In this document: in pieces, positions 57,155 to 64,000 of the stretch
Numbering within the stretch: the stretch's first letter is position 1
Layout: the number at the start of each line of letters is the position of its first letter
Source: PALSA-612 sp963791225
GTDB taxonomy: Bacteria; Actinomycetota; Thermoleophilia; Gaiellales; Gaiellaceae
Assembly: GCA_963791225.1 (NCBI GenBank)
Contig: CAWBRV010000005.1
Span: 1-64,000 of the forward strand
Length of the DNA stretch: 64,000 nt
Direction: 5' to 3'
Program-made: the position numbers and the translations under genes
Notes under the pieces: generated by a model
What the model was told of the DNA's origin: nothing
Database searches by the model: none
The model's input: the letters and a program-made list of their open reading frames with translations, nothing else

Positions 57155-57746
57155 GCTTCAGCTCCCGCTTCTCTATCTGATCACGGCGGCCCGTCCCGAC
57201 CTGGTCGCGTTTCTCGAGGCGGCCGTTCGCGGAGGCGTCGACATCGTCCAGCTTCGGGACAAGGAGCTCGGCGATCCTGAGCTCGTCCCGGTGCTGCACG
57301 AGGCGCGACAGGTGACGAGGCGGCTCGGCGTGCCGCTCGTGGTCAACGACCGCCCCGACCTGGCCGCGCTGGTCGGCGCCGACTTCGTGCACGTGGGCCA
57401 GGACGACCTACCGGTCGACGTGGCGCGGCGGTTCGGCGTGGCGGTCGGGCTCTCCACGCACGCGCCGGAGGAGATCGACACGGCCGAGGCGGACTACATC
57501 GGCGTCGGCCCGGTGTACGCGACGCCGACGAAGGAGGGGAGACCCGCTGTCGGGCTCGAGCTCGTCCGCTATGCGGCCGAGCAGGCGCGACAGCCCTGGT
57601 TCGCGATCGGTGGCATCGACGAGAGCAACGTGCACGACGTCGTCGCCGCCGGGGCGGAGCGGATCGCGGTCGTCCGCGCGATCGGCGACGCGCCCGACCC
57701 GGAGGCGGTGGCGGCCCGCCTGAGAGCTGCGCTTTCGAGCCGCTAA
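57126..57746 (+). CDS. thiE: thiamine phosphate synthase
   Basis: Joins hydroxymethylpyrimidine pyrophosphate and thiazole phosphate. The TIM barrel has LLYLITAARPD, VDIVQLRDKELGD (pyrophosphate-contacting QLRDK), PLVVNDRPDLAALVGADFVHVGQDDLP, GLSTHAPEEI, YIGVGPVYATPTKEG and PWFAIGGIDESNV. TTG 57126 is preferred as start: it overlaps thiS by 29 bases and GAGGAGGG lies about 10 nt upstream; TTG 57141 is the alternative. The gene completes the riboswitch-controlled operon. thiF/thiO/thiC must be elsewhere. Confidence 0.93.
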   Translation: MSHDPLPAAELQLPLLYLITAARPDLVAFLEAAVRGGVDIVQLRDKELGDPELVPVLHEARQVTRRLGVPLVVNDRPDLAALVGADFVHVGQDDLPVDVARRFGVAVGLSTHAPEEIDTAEADYIGVGPVYATPTKEGRPAVGLELVRYAAEQARQPWFAIGGIDESNVHDVVAAGAERIAVVRAIGDAPDPEAVAARLRAALSSR

Positions 57747-57772
57747 GATTGCCGCTGCCGCTTGACGGCCGG

Positions 57773-57845
57773 TCCCCGGTAGCTCAATTGGCAGAGCATC
57801 CGGCTGTTAACCGGAGGGTTGTTGGTTCGAGTCCAACCCGGGGAG
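57773..57845 (+). tRNA. tRNA-Asn (GTT)
   Basis: A 73-nt cloverleaf. Acceptor TCCCCGG pairs with CCGGGGA, the anticodon arm CCGG-CTGTTAA-CCGG has anticodon GTT, the T-loop is TTCGAGT and the discriminator is G. CCA is not encoded. TAAGAT (57744-57749) may be its -10 box. Confidence 0.95.
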
Positions 57846-57943
57846 TCACGAAGGAGCGCCTCAGGCTCCTGTTAGCACCGTATTAGCCCGCTCGCGAAGG
57901 CTCGGGAACCACTGTGGCAGGCTCGACGAAGGGAGCTCCGTCA

Positions 57944-59947
57944 ATGCACGTCGGTCGTCGTCTCGTCTCGCGGCGCACGCCGCGCCGCCTGGTCGCCTCC
58001 ACGCTGCTCCTGGCGGCACTGGCAGGGACGGCTCTCGCCTTCCAGGGCACCGCCTCGTCGGCCGTGTCCGCGACCGCCTCCCTCGATCACCCGCACGGTG
58101 TCGCGACCCGGCCCCGCGCCGGCGTGCGGAAGCTCGACTCCCGCCTCGCCGCTCTCGTCGATCCCAGGGTCCGTGCGTACCCGGCCCCGAGCGGCTTCCG
58201 AGCGGCCTTCTTGCCGGTGGTGAAGGACGGCAAGGTCCTGGTCGAGATCGAGGCGACCCGACCGGCGGCCGCACGCGCCGCAGTCGCGAGGCTCGGCGGC
58301 GCGGTGAAAGGATCCTTCCACGACCTGATCGAGGCGCGCGTCCCGAAGAGCGCGCTCGCGGCCCTGTCGCAGCAGGGATCGGTCAAGTTCGTGCGCCTGC
58401 CGGCACGTGGGCAGCCCGACGACGTGCCCGGCGAGGAGGTCCAGGCAAGCCTCGCCTCGGCGCTGCACGCCAAGGGTGTCACCGGCAGCGGCGCGAAGGT
58501 CGCGATCATCGACGGCAGCTTCGCCGGTCTCGCCGCCCGCCAGGCGAGCGGCGATCTGCCGACGAACGTCGTCACGCAGGACATGTGCGGCGGCGACTTC
58601 GGAGGCGGTGAGGGCCACGGCACGGCTGTCGCGGAGATCGTCCACGAGATGGCGCCCGGCGCACAGCTCTACCTGATCTGTTTCGACACCCTTTTCGACC
58701 TGGCCGCGGCCGAGGCCTACGTGAAGAGCAACGGGATCAAGATCGTGAATTTCTCGGTCGAGTTCTTCAACGTCGGCCGTGGCACGAACGACAACACCGA
58801 CCCGCTGGACGCGATCGTGGCGGACGCCCGTGCGAACGGCATCCTCTGGGTCAACTCGGCCGGAAACGACGCCAACACGCACTGGACGGGCACGTTCAGC
58901 GACACGAACGGCAACGGCTACACGGAGTTCGCCTCGGGGGACGAGGGCAACACGTTCCTGTGGCCGGACGGGCTCGTCGTCTGCGGCTTCCTACGCTGGG
59001 ACGAGTGGCCGACGGCCACGTCGGACTTCGACCTCGTCCTCTTCAACTCGGCGACCGGGCAGATCATCGTCTCGTCCGCCGACGTCCAGAACGGCAGCCA
59101 GCCACCGGTCGAGCAGACGTGCGCCCAGAACCTCAGCGGGAGCACCCAACAGGTCGCCTGGGGTATCCGCGGCGCACGCGTCACGTCCTCGCCCCGGCTC
59201 GACTTCGTCACCAGCCCGATCCCGCCGCCGTACCTCCAGTACCAGTCCGCCGCCGGCAGCATCGGCGACCCGGCCTCGTCGCCGTCCGCGTTCGCGGTCG
59301 GGGCGCTCTGCTGGCAGAACAACGCGCTCGAGGCCTACAGCTCCCAGGGCCCAACCGTCGACGGACGCCTGAAGCCCGACATCTCGGGCCACGACAGCGT
59401 CTCCTCGGCGACCTTCGGGCCGTTCTCCTCGGCGTGTCCGTCGGGCTTCGCGGGCACCTCGGCGTCGGCGCCCGAGGTCGCGGGCGCAGCGGCGCTCGTG
59501 AAGCAGGAGAATCCGGACTTCAGCGCGGCTCAGATCCAGTCGTTCCTGGTGAAGAACGCGACGGATATCGGCGCCGCCGGTCCCGACGCCCAGACCGGAG
59601 CCGGAGCGCTGCACCTCCCGGCTTCCCTGGCCGCGAAGGACACGACGAAGCCGCTTGCCAGGGCGCTGGCCAGCAGCGGGAAGCGCGGTCACGTCGTCAA
59701 GCTGTTGTCGCGCGTCTCGGACGACTCGGGCCAGGTGAAGATCAGCGACCAGGTCAAGCAGAACGGGCGTGTGATCAAGACCCTGACCACGAGCGGTTTC
59801 GTGGCGGCGGAGACGCCGCGGGTGGGCTTCTTCAGCTGGAAGCCGGGGCCGAAGCTGTCCGGGACGATCACGCACTGCGTCCACGCGCGGGACCGCGCCG
59901 GCAACGTCAGCGCCATCAGTTGCGCCAGGGTCACCCTCAGCGGCTGA
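57944..59947 (+). CDS. secreted S8-family subtilisin-like serine protease
   Basis: A 667-residue extracellular protease. The ATG at 57944 is chosen over GTG 57914 because AAGGGAG lies 8 nt before it. A basic N-terminus and the hydrophobic ASTLLLAALAGTALAF form the signal peptide. The triad is Asp190 (VAIIDGSF), His225 (GEGHGTAVAEI) and Ser506 (GTSASAPEVAGAAAL), with the oxyanion Asn in VNSAGNDA. About 200 residues between Asn and Ser form an inserted beta-rich domain, unusually large. A C-terminal Ig-like tail (GTITHCVHARDRAGNVSA) follows. The frame is intact, unlike the subtilase remnant at the window start. Confidence 0.93.
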   Translation: MHVGRRLVSRRTPRRLVASTLLLAALAGTALAFQGTASSAVSATASLDHPHGVATRPRAGVRKLDSRLAALVDPRVRAYPAPSGFRAAFLPVVKDGKVLVEIEATRPAAARAAVARLGGAVKGSFHDLIEARVPKSALAALSQQGSVKFVRLPARGQPDDVPGEEVQASLASALHAKGVTGSGAKVAIIDGSFAGLAARQASGDLPTNVVTQDMCGGDFGGGEGHGTAVAEIVHEMAPGAQLYLICFDTLFDLAAAEAYVKSNGIKIVNFSVEFFNVGRGTNDNTDPLDAIVADARANGILWVNSAGNDANTHWTGTFSDTNGNGYTEFASGDEGNTFLWPDGLVVCGFLRWDEWPTATSDFDLVLFNSATGQIIVSSADVQNGSQPPVEQTCAQNLSGSTQQVAWGIRGARVTSSPRLDFVTSPIPPPYLQYQSAAGSIGDPASSPSAFAVGALCWQNNALEAYSSQGPTVDGRLKPDISGHDSVSSATFGPFSSACPSGFAGTSASAPEVAGAAALVKQENPDFSAAQIQSFLVKNATDIGAAGPDAQTGAGALHLPASLAAKDTTKPLARALASSGKRGHVVKLLSRVSDDSGQVKISDQVKQNGRVIKTLTTSGFVAAETPRVGFFSWKPGPKLSGTITHCVHARDRAGNVSAISCARVTLSG

Positions 59948-59960
59948 GTTCGAAGCGCGT

Positions 59961-60014
59961 CCGGAAAAAACGAAGACCCGCTTGGGCAGGCGACCGGCGG
60001 GTCTTCGGTTCCGG
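59961..60014 (-). terminator. long hairpin after the S8 protease gene
   Basis: CGAAGACCCGC (59971-59981) pairs perfectly with GCGGGTCTTCG (59997-60007), and outer CCGGAA/TTCCGG extends it. A run of six A precedes the stem, so the T-tract follows it only on the minus strand. Positionally it serves the plus-strand protease gene, but its polarity suits leftward transcripts. Confidence 0.55.
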
Positions 60015-60191
60015 TCGCTTCTGACTGCGACTTGCCGGAGGGATAAAGGCTCGTCACATGCGGCCGGAGAACTGAAGGCTAGGCACGGGCCTGCGGCGTC
60101 GGCATCCTCCGATCGGCTGACCGCGAGGATGACCTCGCAGACGCCCGCTCAGGGCGATTCCTGCGCTGCCCGCTCGCGTATCGTGCGCCGG

Positions 60192-61379
60192 ATGACCGCG
60201 GGCGGGCTTTCGCGCAGGCAGTTCCTCGTTGGTGCGGCGGGCACGCTCGGCGCCCTCGGGCTCGCCCCTCGTGCCGTGGCCGCCGGCCTCCCGAGACCGG
60301 ACCGCTCGGGCATCGACCACATCGTCGTCCTCGTGATGGAGAACCGCTCCTTCGATCACCTGCTCGGCTGGTTGCCCGGCGCCGACGGCAAGCAGGCCGG
60401 CCTGACCTACACCGACCGGCAGGGCGTCGCCCACGGCACGCACCCTCTGGCGCCGGACTTCCAGGGCTGCGGCTACTCCGACCCCGACCACGGCTACTTC
60501 GCGAGCCGGGTGGCCTACGACAACGGCAAGTGCGACGGCTTCCTCCGCGCGGGGAAGAACGACGCGTACGCGATCGGCTACTACACGCAGCGCGACCTCG
60601 CGTTCCTCGGCGCCGCCGCTCCCGCGTGGACGGCGTGCGACCGCTACTTCGCGCCGATCATGGGCCCGACGATGTCCAACCGCATGTACCTCCACGCGGG
60701 ACGGACCGACCGCACCACCGACCTGCCCGTGCCGAGCCGCCTGCGCACGATCTGGGACGTCCTCGCCGAGCGCGGGATCCCGGCGCGCTACTACCGGCGG
60801 AACTTCTCCTTCCTCGGCCTCTGGGGGACGAGGAGGTACGCGAACATCACGCACACCTGGGCCGACTTCCAGCGCGACTGCCGCACGGGCCGTCTGCCGG
60901 CCGTGTCGTACGTCGACCCCGCGTACACGCTGCCCATCCTCGGCCTCGGAACCGACGACCACCCGCCGTCCGACATCCGGGCGGGGGAGTGGTTCATGTC
61001 GCAGGTCTACACGGCCGTGACGACGAGCCCGGCGTGGCCCCGGACGTTGCTCGTGATCACGTTCGACGAGTGGGGCGGCTTCTTCGAGCACGTCCCGCCG
61101 ATGCTCGCGCCCGACGTCAACCCGCTCCACGCGCTGCGCGGTTTCCGGGTGCCCACCGTGCTCGTCTCGCCGTTCGCACGGCGAGGTCACGTCGACCACA
61201 CCGTCTTCGACCACGCGTCGATCCTCAGGTTGATCCAGTGGCGCTTCGGCCTGCCTCCACTCTCGCTGCGCGACGCGAGCGCGGCGAACCTCGCCTCGGC
61301 GCTCGACTTCTCGCGCCGCGACCTCGAGGCCCCGAAGTTCTCCGTGCCGCGGGTCGTGACGAGCAAGCGCTGCTCCTAG
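60192..61379 (+). CDS. Tat-exported phosphoesterase (phospholipase C/acid phosphatase AcpA superfamily)
   Basis: A 395-residue protein. The N-terminus MTAGGLSRRQFLVGAAGTLG is a twin-arginine signal (SRRQFL). The catalytic domain starts IDHIVVLVMENRSFDHLLGW, with the metal-binding ENRSFD, then GPTMSNRMYLHAG and LLVITFDEWGGFFEHVPP with the second metal-site residues, and VSPFARRGHVDHTVFDHASILRLIQ. The enzyme hydrolyses phosphoesters outside the cell; lipid or small-molecule substrates are both possible. The ATG is 7 nt after a TATCGT -10 box (60179-60184). The 177 bases upstream (60015-60191) hold nothing else recognisable. Confidence 0.9.
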   Translation: MTAGGLSRRQFLVGAAGTLGALGLAPRAVAAGLPRPDRSGIDHIVVLVMENRSFDHLLGWLPGADGKQAGLTYTDRQGVAHGTHPLAPDFQGCGYSDPDHGYFASRVAYDNGKCDGFLRAGKNDAYAIGYYTQRDLAFLGAAAPAWTACDRYFAPIMGPTMSNRMYLHAGRTDRTTDLPVPSRLRTIWDVLAERGIPARYYRRNFSFLGLWGTRRYANITHTWADFQRDCRTGRLPAVSYVDPAYTLPILGLGTDDHPPSDIRAGEWFMSQVYTAVTTSPAWPRTLLVITFDEWGGFFEHVPPMLAPDVNPLHALRGFRVPTVLVSPFARRGHVDHTVFDHASILRLIQWRFGLPPLSLRDASAANLASALDFSRRDLEAPKFSVPRVVTSKRCS

Positions 61380-61410
61380 AGCGACCCGAACGCGCTGCTA
61401 GGCTCGAAAG

Positions 61411-61431
61411 GCCCGCTCCAGGCGGGCTTTT
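61411..61431 (+). terminator. intrinsic terminator after the phosphoesterase gene
   Basis: GCCCGC and GCGGGC form a stem around TCCAG, followed by TTTT; flanking AAAG may extend it. Confidence 0.75.
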
Positions 61432-61449
61432 CCGTATGAGAGAGCTTCG

Positions 61450-62700
61450 ATGACGCTCCGGCGACGCCTGCCTGCAGCGCTCCAGCAGCGCGACTACGCG
61501 CTCCTCTGGGTCGCGCTCGTCGTGATGAGCTTCGCGACGCAGATGGCGGTGGTGGCCGTCGGCTGGCAGGTCTACGCGATCAACAAGAGTCCCTTCGACC
61601 TCGGGCTGATCGGCCTGGCGGAGTTCCTGCCACTGCTCCTACTGGCGCTCCCCGCCGGGCAGGTCGCCGACCGCTTCCCACGCCGGTTCGTGTTCGGGTT
61701 CTCGCTCGTGATCGAGATGTGCGTGTTCGTCGCGCTCCTCCTCGTCAGCCGCGCCGGGGCGCACGAGCTGTGGCCGTTCCTGGCGCTCGCGGTCGCGACG
61801 GGCGTCGCCAGCTCGCTCGGGGCTCCCTCCGGCCGCGCACTGCCGACCGAGGTCGTCGAGACCGAGCTGCTGGCGAGCGCCATGGCGTTACGGTCGATCG
61901 CGGGTCAGGCGGCTGTGATCGGCGGCCCCGTCGTCGGCGGCGTGCTCTTCGCGATCGACCCCGAGCTCGTCTACGGGATCGCGGCCGCGATGCTGCTCGT
62001 CGGTCTTTGCTGCGTCCTCGCACTCGGCCCGCCCCGCGTCACGCGGAGGCGCCCGGAAGAGGCGCCCGGCCTGCAGAGCCTCCTCGCCGGCATCAGCTTC
62101 ATCCGCCGCACGCCCGTGATCCTGGGGGCGATCTCGCTCGACCTCTTCGCCGTGCTCTTCGGAGGCGCCGTCGCGCTGTTGCCCGTGTTTGCGCGCTCGA
62201 TCCTGCACACGGGGCCGGAAGGGCTCGGCGTCCTGCGCAGCGCTCCTGCGGTCGGCGCGCTCCTCGCCGGGATCATCATCGTCCGGCGGCCGCTCGGTCA
62301 CCACGCGGGGAGGACGCTACTCGTCGTGGTCGCGCTGTTCGGCGTCAGCATGGTCGTCTTCGGGCTGTCGGAATGGTTCTGGCTCTCGCTCGTCGCGCTC
62401 GCCGTCAGCGGCTTCGCCGACATGATCAGCATGAACATCCGCTCGACGACCGTCGCGCTCGCGACGCCTGACCCGCTCCGCGGCCGCGTCAACTCGGTCG
62501 AGGGCGTCTTCATCTCGGCGTCGAACGAGCTCGGCGCATTCGAGTCCGGTGTGGCGGCGGCCCTGCTCGGCGCCGGTCCGGCCGTCGTCGTCGGCGGGGC
62601 CCTGACGATCGGCATCGCCGCCGTCTGGCCCCGCTTCTTCCCGACGCTCGCCCGAGTCGACCGGCTCGAGGACGTGCAGCCCGAATGGGAACCCGCCTGA
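61450..62700 (+). CDS. MFS transporter (EntS/MFS_3-like exporter)
   Basis: A 416-residue integral membrane protein with about 12 helices. DYALLWVALVVMSFATQMAVVAVGWQVYA is helix 1, the MFS loop GQVADRFPRRFVFG falls between helices 2 and 3, and GAPSGRALPTEVVETELLASAMAL is typical of enterobactin-exporter-like proteins. The second half begins near LGAISLDLFAVLFGGAVALLPVFA. It probably exports a small molecule; the substrate is unknown. ATG 61450 follows a terminator, so it has its own promoter. It is followed closely by a lipoprotein gene. Confidence 0.92.
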   Translation: MTLRRRLPAALQQRDYALLWVALVVMSFATQMAVVAVGWQVYAINKSPFDLGLIGLAEFLPLLLLALPAGQVADRFPRRFVFGFSLVIEMCVFVALLLVSRAGAHELWPFLALAVATGVASSLGAPSGRALPTEVVETELLASAMALRSIAGQAAVIGGPVVGGVLFAIDPELVYGIAAAMLLVGLCCVLALGPPRVTRRRPEEAPGLQSLLAGISFIRRTPVILGAISLDLFAVLFGGAVALLPVFARSILHTGPEGLGVLRSAPAVGALLAGIIIVRRPLGHHAGRTLLVVVALFGVSMVVFGLSEWFWLSLVALAVSGFADMISMNIRSTTVALATPDPLRGRVNSVEGVFISASNELGAFESGVAAALLGAGPAVVVGGALTIGIAAVWPRFFPTLARVDRLEDVQPEWEPA

Positions 62701-62717
62701 GCGGGTAGGGCAACACC

Positions 62718-63158
62718 GTGCGACCGATGCTGACGGTCACCGTGACGCTGGCGGTGCTCATCGTCTCGGCGTGCGGCGCGGAGAGCCGGACTGCGGCGCC
62801 GCAGCCGGCGCCACGCCTTCCACGCACGGTCGCGTTCTCCCTCGCGGCGCGCAGCGACGCACTCGCCGCTGCGCTGCGACGTGGCGACGCCTGTGGCGCG
62901 AGGATCCAGGTGCACGGGCTCGAGCGCCAGACCCGGCTCGCGATCGCGGCGAGACGCGTACCCGACGCGTATCGAGCCCGCCTCGAGCAGGTCGTGTCCC
63001 GCCTCGCTGCGAGTGTGCCCCGCTGCGCGGCGCCTCCGCCGCCTCCCCCTGTCGCCCCGGCGCCGCCGACACGCCCATCGACGCACGAGCACGATTCCAA
63101 ACCGGACAGGCCGAATCCGCCGAAAAAGCACGGTCACGGTCACGGCCACGGCAAGTGA
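62718..63158 (+). CDS. His-rich putative lipoprotein
   Basis: A 146-residue protein, GTG start 62718. The signal VRPMLTVTVTLAVLIVSAC ends in a lipobox-like LIVSAC, so Cys19 would be lipidated. A helical region (about residues 35-105) contains two more Cys (DACGARIQV and VPRCAAPP). A Pro-rich linker leads to KKHGHGHGHGK at the C-terminus, which could bind metal ions. The gene is 17 bases after the MFS gene and 8 bases before the kinase gene. No known family is recognised. Confidence 0.6.
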   Translation: MRPMLTVTVTLAVLIVSACGAESRTAAPQPAPRLPRTVAFSLAARSDALAAALRRGDACGARIQVHGLERQTRLAIAARRVPDAYRARLEQVVSRLAASVPRCAAPPPPPPVAPAPPTRPSTHEHDSKPDRPNPPKKHGHGHGHGK

Positions 63159-63166
63159 CGACGAGC

Positions 63167-64000
63167 ATGAGCGGCGGCCGTTACGAGCTCGACGGCATCG
63201 TCGGACGCGGGGGAATGGCACTCGTCTTCCTGGCCCGCGACCGTGAGACCGACGCGCGGGTGGCGGTGAAGCTGCTCGCCGACAACCTCTCCGCCGACCC
63301 GCATCTGCGCGAGCGCTTCCGGCGGGAAGCCGACCTCGGCAAGCGGCTCTCCCACCCGAACGTCGTCCGTGTCCTCGCGAGCGGTGAGACGGACGGTCGC
63401 GCGTTCATGGTCCTCGAGTACGTCGACGGCGGAAACCTGGCCGAGGAGCTCCTGCGAGCGGGACCGCTGCCCCCGGAGCGGGTCGCGGCGCTCGGGGCTC
63501 AGGCCGCGGCCGGTCTCGCCCATGCCCACGAGCGCGGGCTCGTCCATCGCGACGTCAAGCCGCAGAACCTCTTGCTTGCGGGAGACGGCACGCTCAAGGT
63601 GTCCGACTTTGGTGTCGCGCGGGCAGTCGACGGCACCCGACTGACCGAGATCGGATCGGTGCTCGGAACAGCTGCGTACCTTGCCCCGGAACAGGCGCGG
63701 GGCGAGGAGACGACGGCCGCGACGGACGTCTACGCGCTCGGCGTCGTGCTCCACGAGCTCCTGACCGGATCGCTGCCGGACTCCGATCCGCCCGCGCTCG
63801 GCCTCGGAGTTCCGGACGAGCTCGCCGGTCTTCTCATCGCATGCATTCAGGACGACCCGGGCGCCCGGCCGAGTGCCCGCGACGTCGAGCTGATCCTGCG
63901 CGGCGAGGTCGAGGCGCCGACGCGTGTCATGGCGTCGGGACCGGTCGCGCCGACGTCTGTGCTCCAGAGGACCGGCATTCGCCAAAGACGACGGGCGCTT
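63167..64000 (+). CDS. Ser/Thr protein kinase (Hanks type), truncated by the window end
   Basis: An ATG start; 278 codons are visible and the frame is still open at 64000. YELDGIVGRGGMALVFLARD is the glycine loop (the usual S replaced by L in GMALV), VAVKLL holds the ATP lysine, LVHRDVKPQNLLL the catalytic loop, VSDFGVAR the metal-binding DFG, then YLAPEQARGE and ATDVYALGVVLHELLTG. The kinase domain ends about residue 245 and a variable linker begins. PknB-like kinases of actinobacteria continue with a membrane helix and sensor domain. It follows a lipoprotein gene by 8 bases. Confidence 0.93.
   Translation, partial: MSGGRYELDGIVGRGGMALVFLARDRETDARVAVKLLADNLSADPHLRERFRREADLGKRLSHPNVVRVLASGETDGRAFMVLEYVDGGNLAEELLRAGPLPPERVAALGAQAAAGLAHAHERGLVHRDVKPQNLLLAGDGTLKVSDFGVARAVDGTRLTEIGSVLGTAAYLAPEQARGEETTAATDVYALGVVLHELLTGSLPDSDPPALGLGVPDELAGLLIACIQDDPGARPSARDVELILRGEVEAPTRVMASGPVAPTSVLQRTGIRQRRRAL

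Noticed and set aside
57861..57943. N-terminal extension of the S8 protease from GTG 57914
   Set aside because: The extra ten residues precede a normal signal peptide start, and the ribosome-binding site fits ATG 57944.

Overview
The window is a GC-rich actinobacterial chromosome segment. The 16S rRNA reads like the deep-branching Thermoleophilia (Gaiellales/Solirubrobacterales type), although that placement rests on inspection and not on a tree. Supporting traits are many GTG, TTG and apparently CTG starts, tightly coupled ATGA/GTGA operons, TAnnnT -10 boxes lying 6-10 nt before start codons (a leaderless-mRNA signature), and a 16S-23S-5S rRNA operon with no tRNA in the spacer. Several stretches carry single-base indels that break otherwise recognisable proteins, including the normally essential folD and dnaG. 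Much of this is therefore more likely sequencing or assembly error in a metagenome-type contig than true gene decay.

Layout: 0-3.1 kb holds a broken subtilase remnant and a secreted beta-helix protein. 3.35-4.29 kb is a complete IS5-family insertion sequence with intact ends and a TTA duplication. 4.7-8.6 kb holds a winged-helix regulator, leuC-leuD (leucine synthesis) with unusual spacer hairpins, tRNA-Cys, a Dabb protein, a MarR regulator and a Flp pilin. 8.8-25.1 kb is a cell-surface glycan locus with a UDP-galactopyranose-mutase-like flavoprotein, six glycosyltransferases, a flippase, four methyltransferases, a Gfo/Idh oxidoreductase, a beta-propeller-like protein of unknown role, an acyltransferase and a lactonase-like metallohydrolase. 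25.2-44.7 kb is housekeeping: folD, a cold-shock protein, gatCAB, YqgE, a MacB/FtsX-type ABC exporter, serine synthesis (class V aminotransferase plus serA), a YbaK-type deacylase, ilvE, a DegT aminotransferase, a RemA-like protein, a 3-methyladenine glycosylase, a PASTA penicillin-binding protein and tyrS.

44.7-50.1 kb is the rRNA operon. Its leader contains a strong intrinsic terminator between the apparent promoter and 16S. 50.1-57.8 kb holds an M48 protease, a small barrel-like protein, a phosphoglycerate-mutase-like phosphatase, an SDR, a secreted glycosidase-like protein, a dGTPase, dnaG, and a TPP-riboswitch-controlled thiG-thiS-thiE operon followed by tRNA-Asn. 57.9-64 kb holds a secreted subtilase, a Tat-exported phosphoesterase, an MFS exporter, a His-rich lipoprotein and the start of a Ser/Thr kinase that runs off the window.

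The most distinctive observations are the window-wide leaderless promoter architecture, including two divergent gene pairs whose opposing -10 boxes physically overlap, the candidate CTG starts, the terminator inside the rRNA leader, and the hairpin array between leuC and leuD. No CRISPR array, prophage or obvious defence system was seen.
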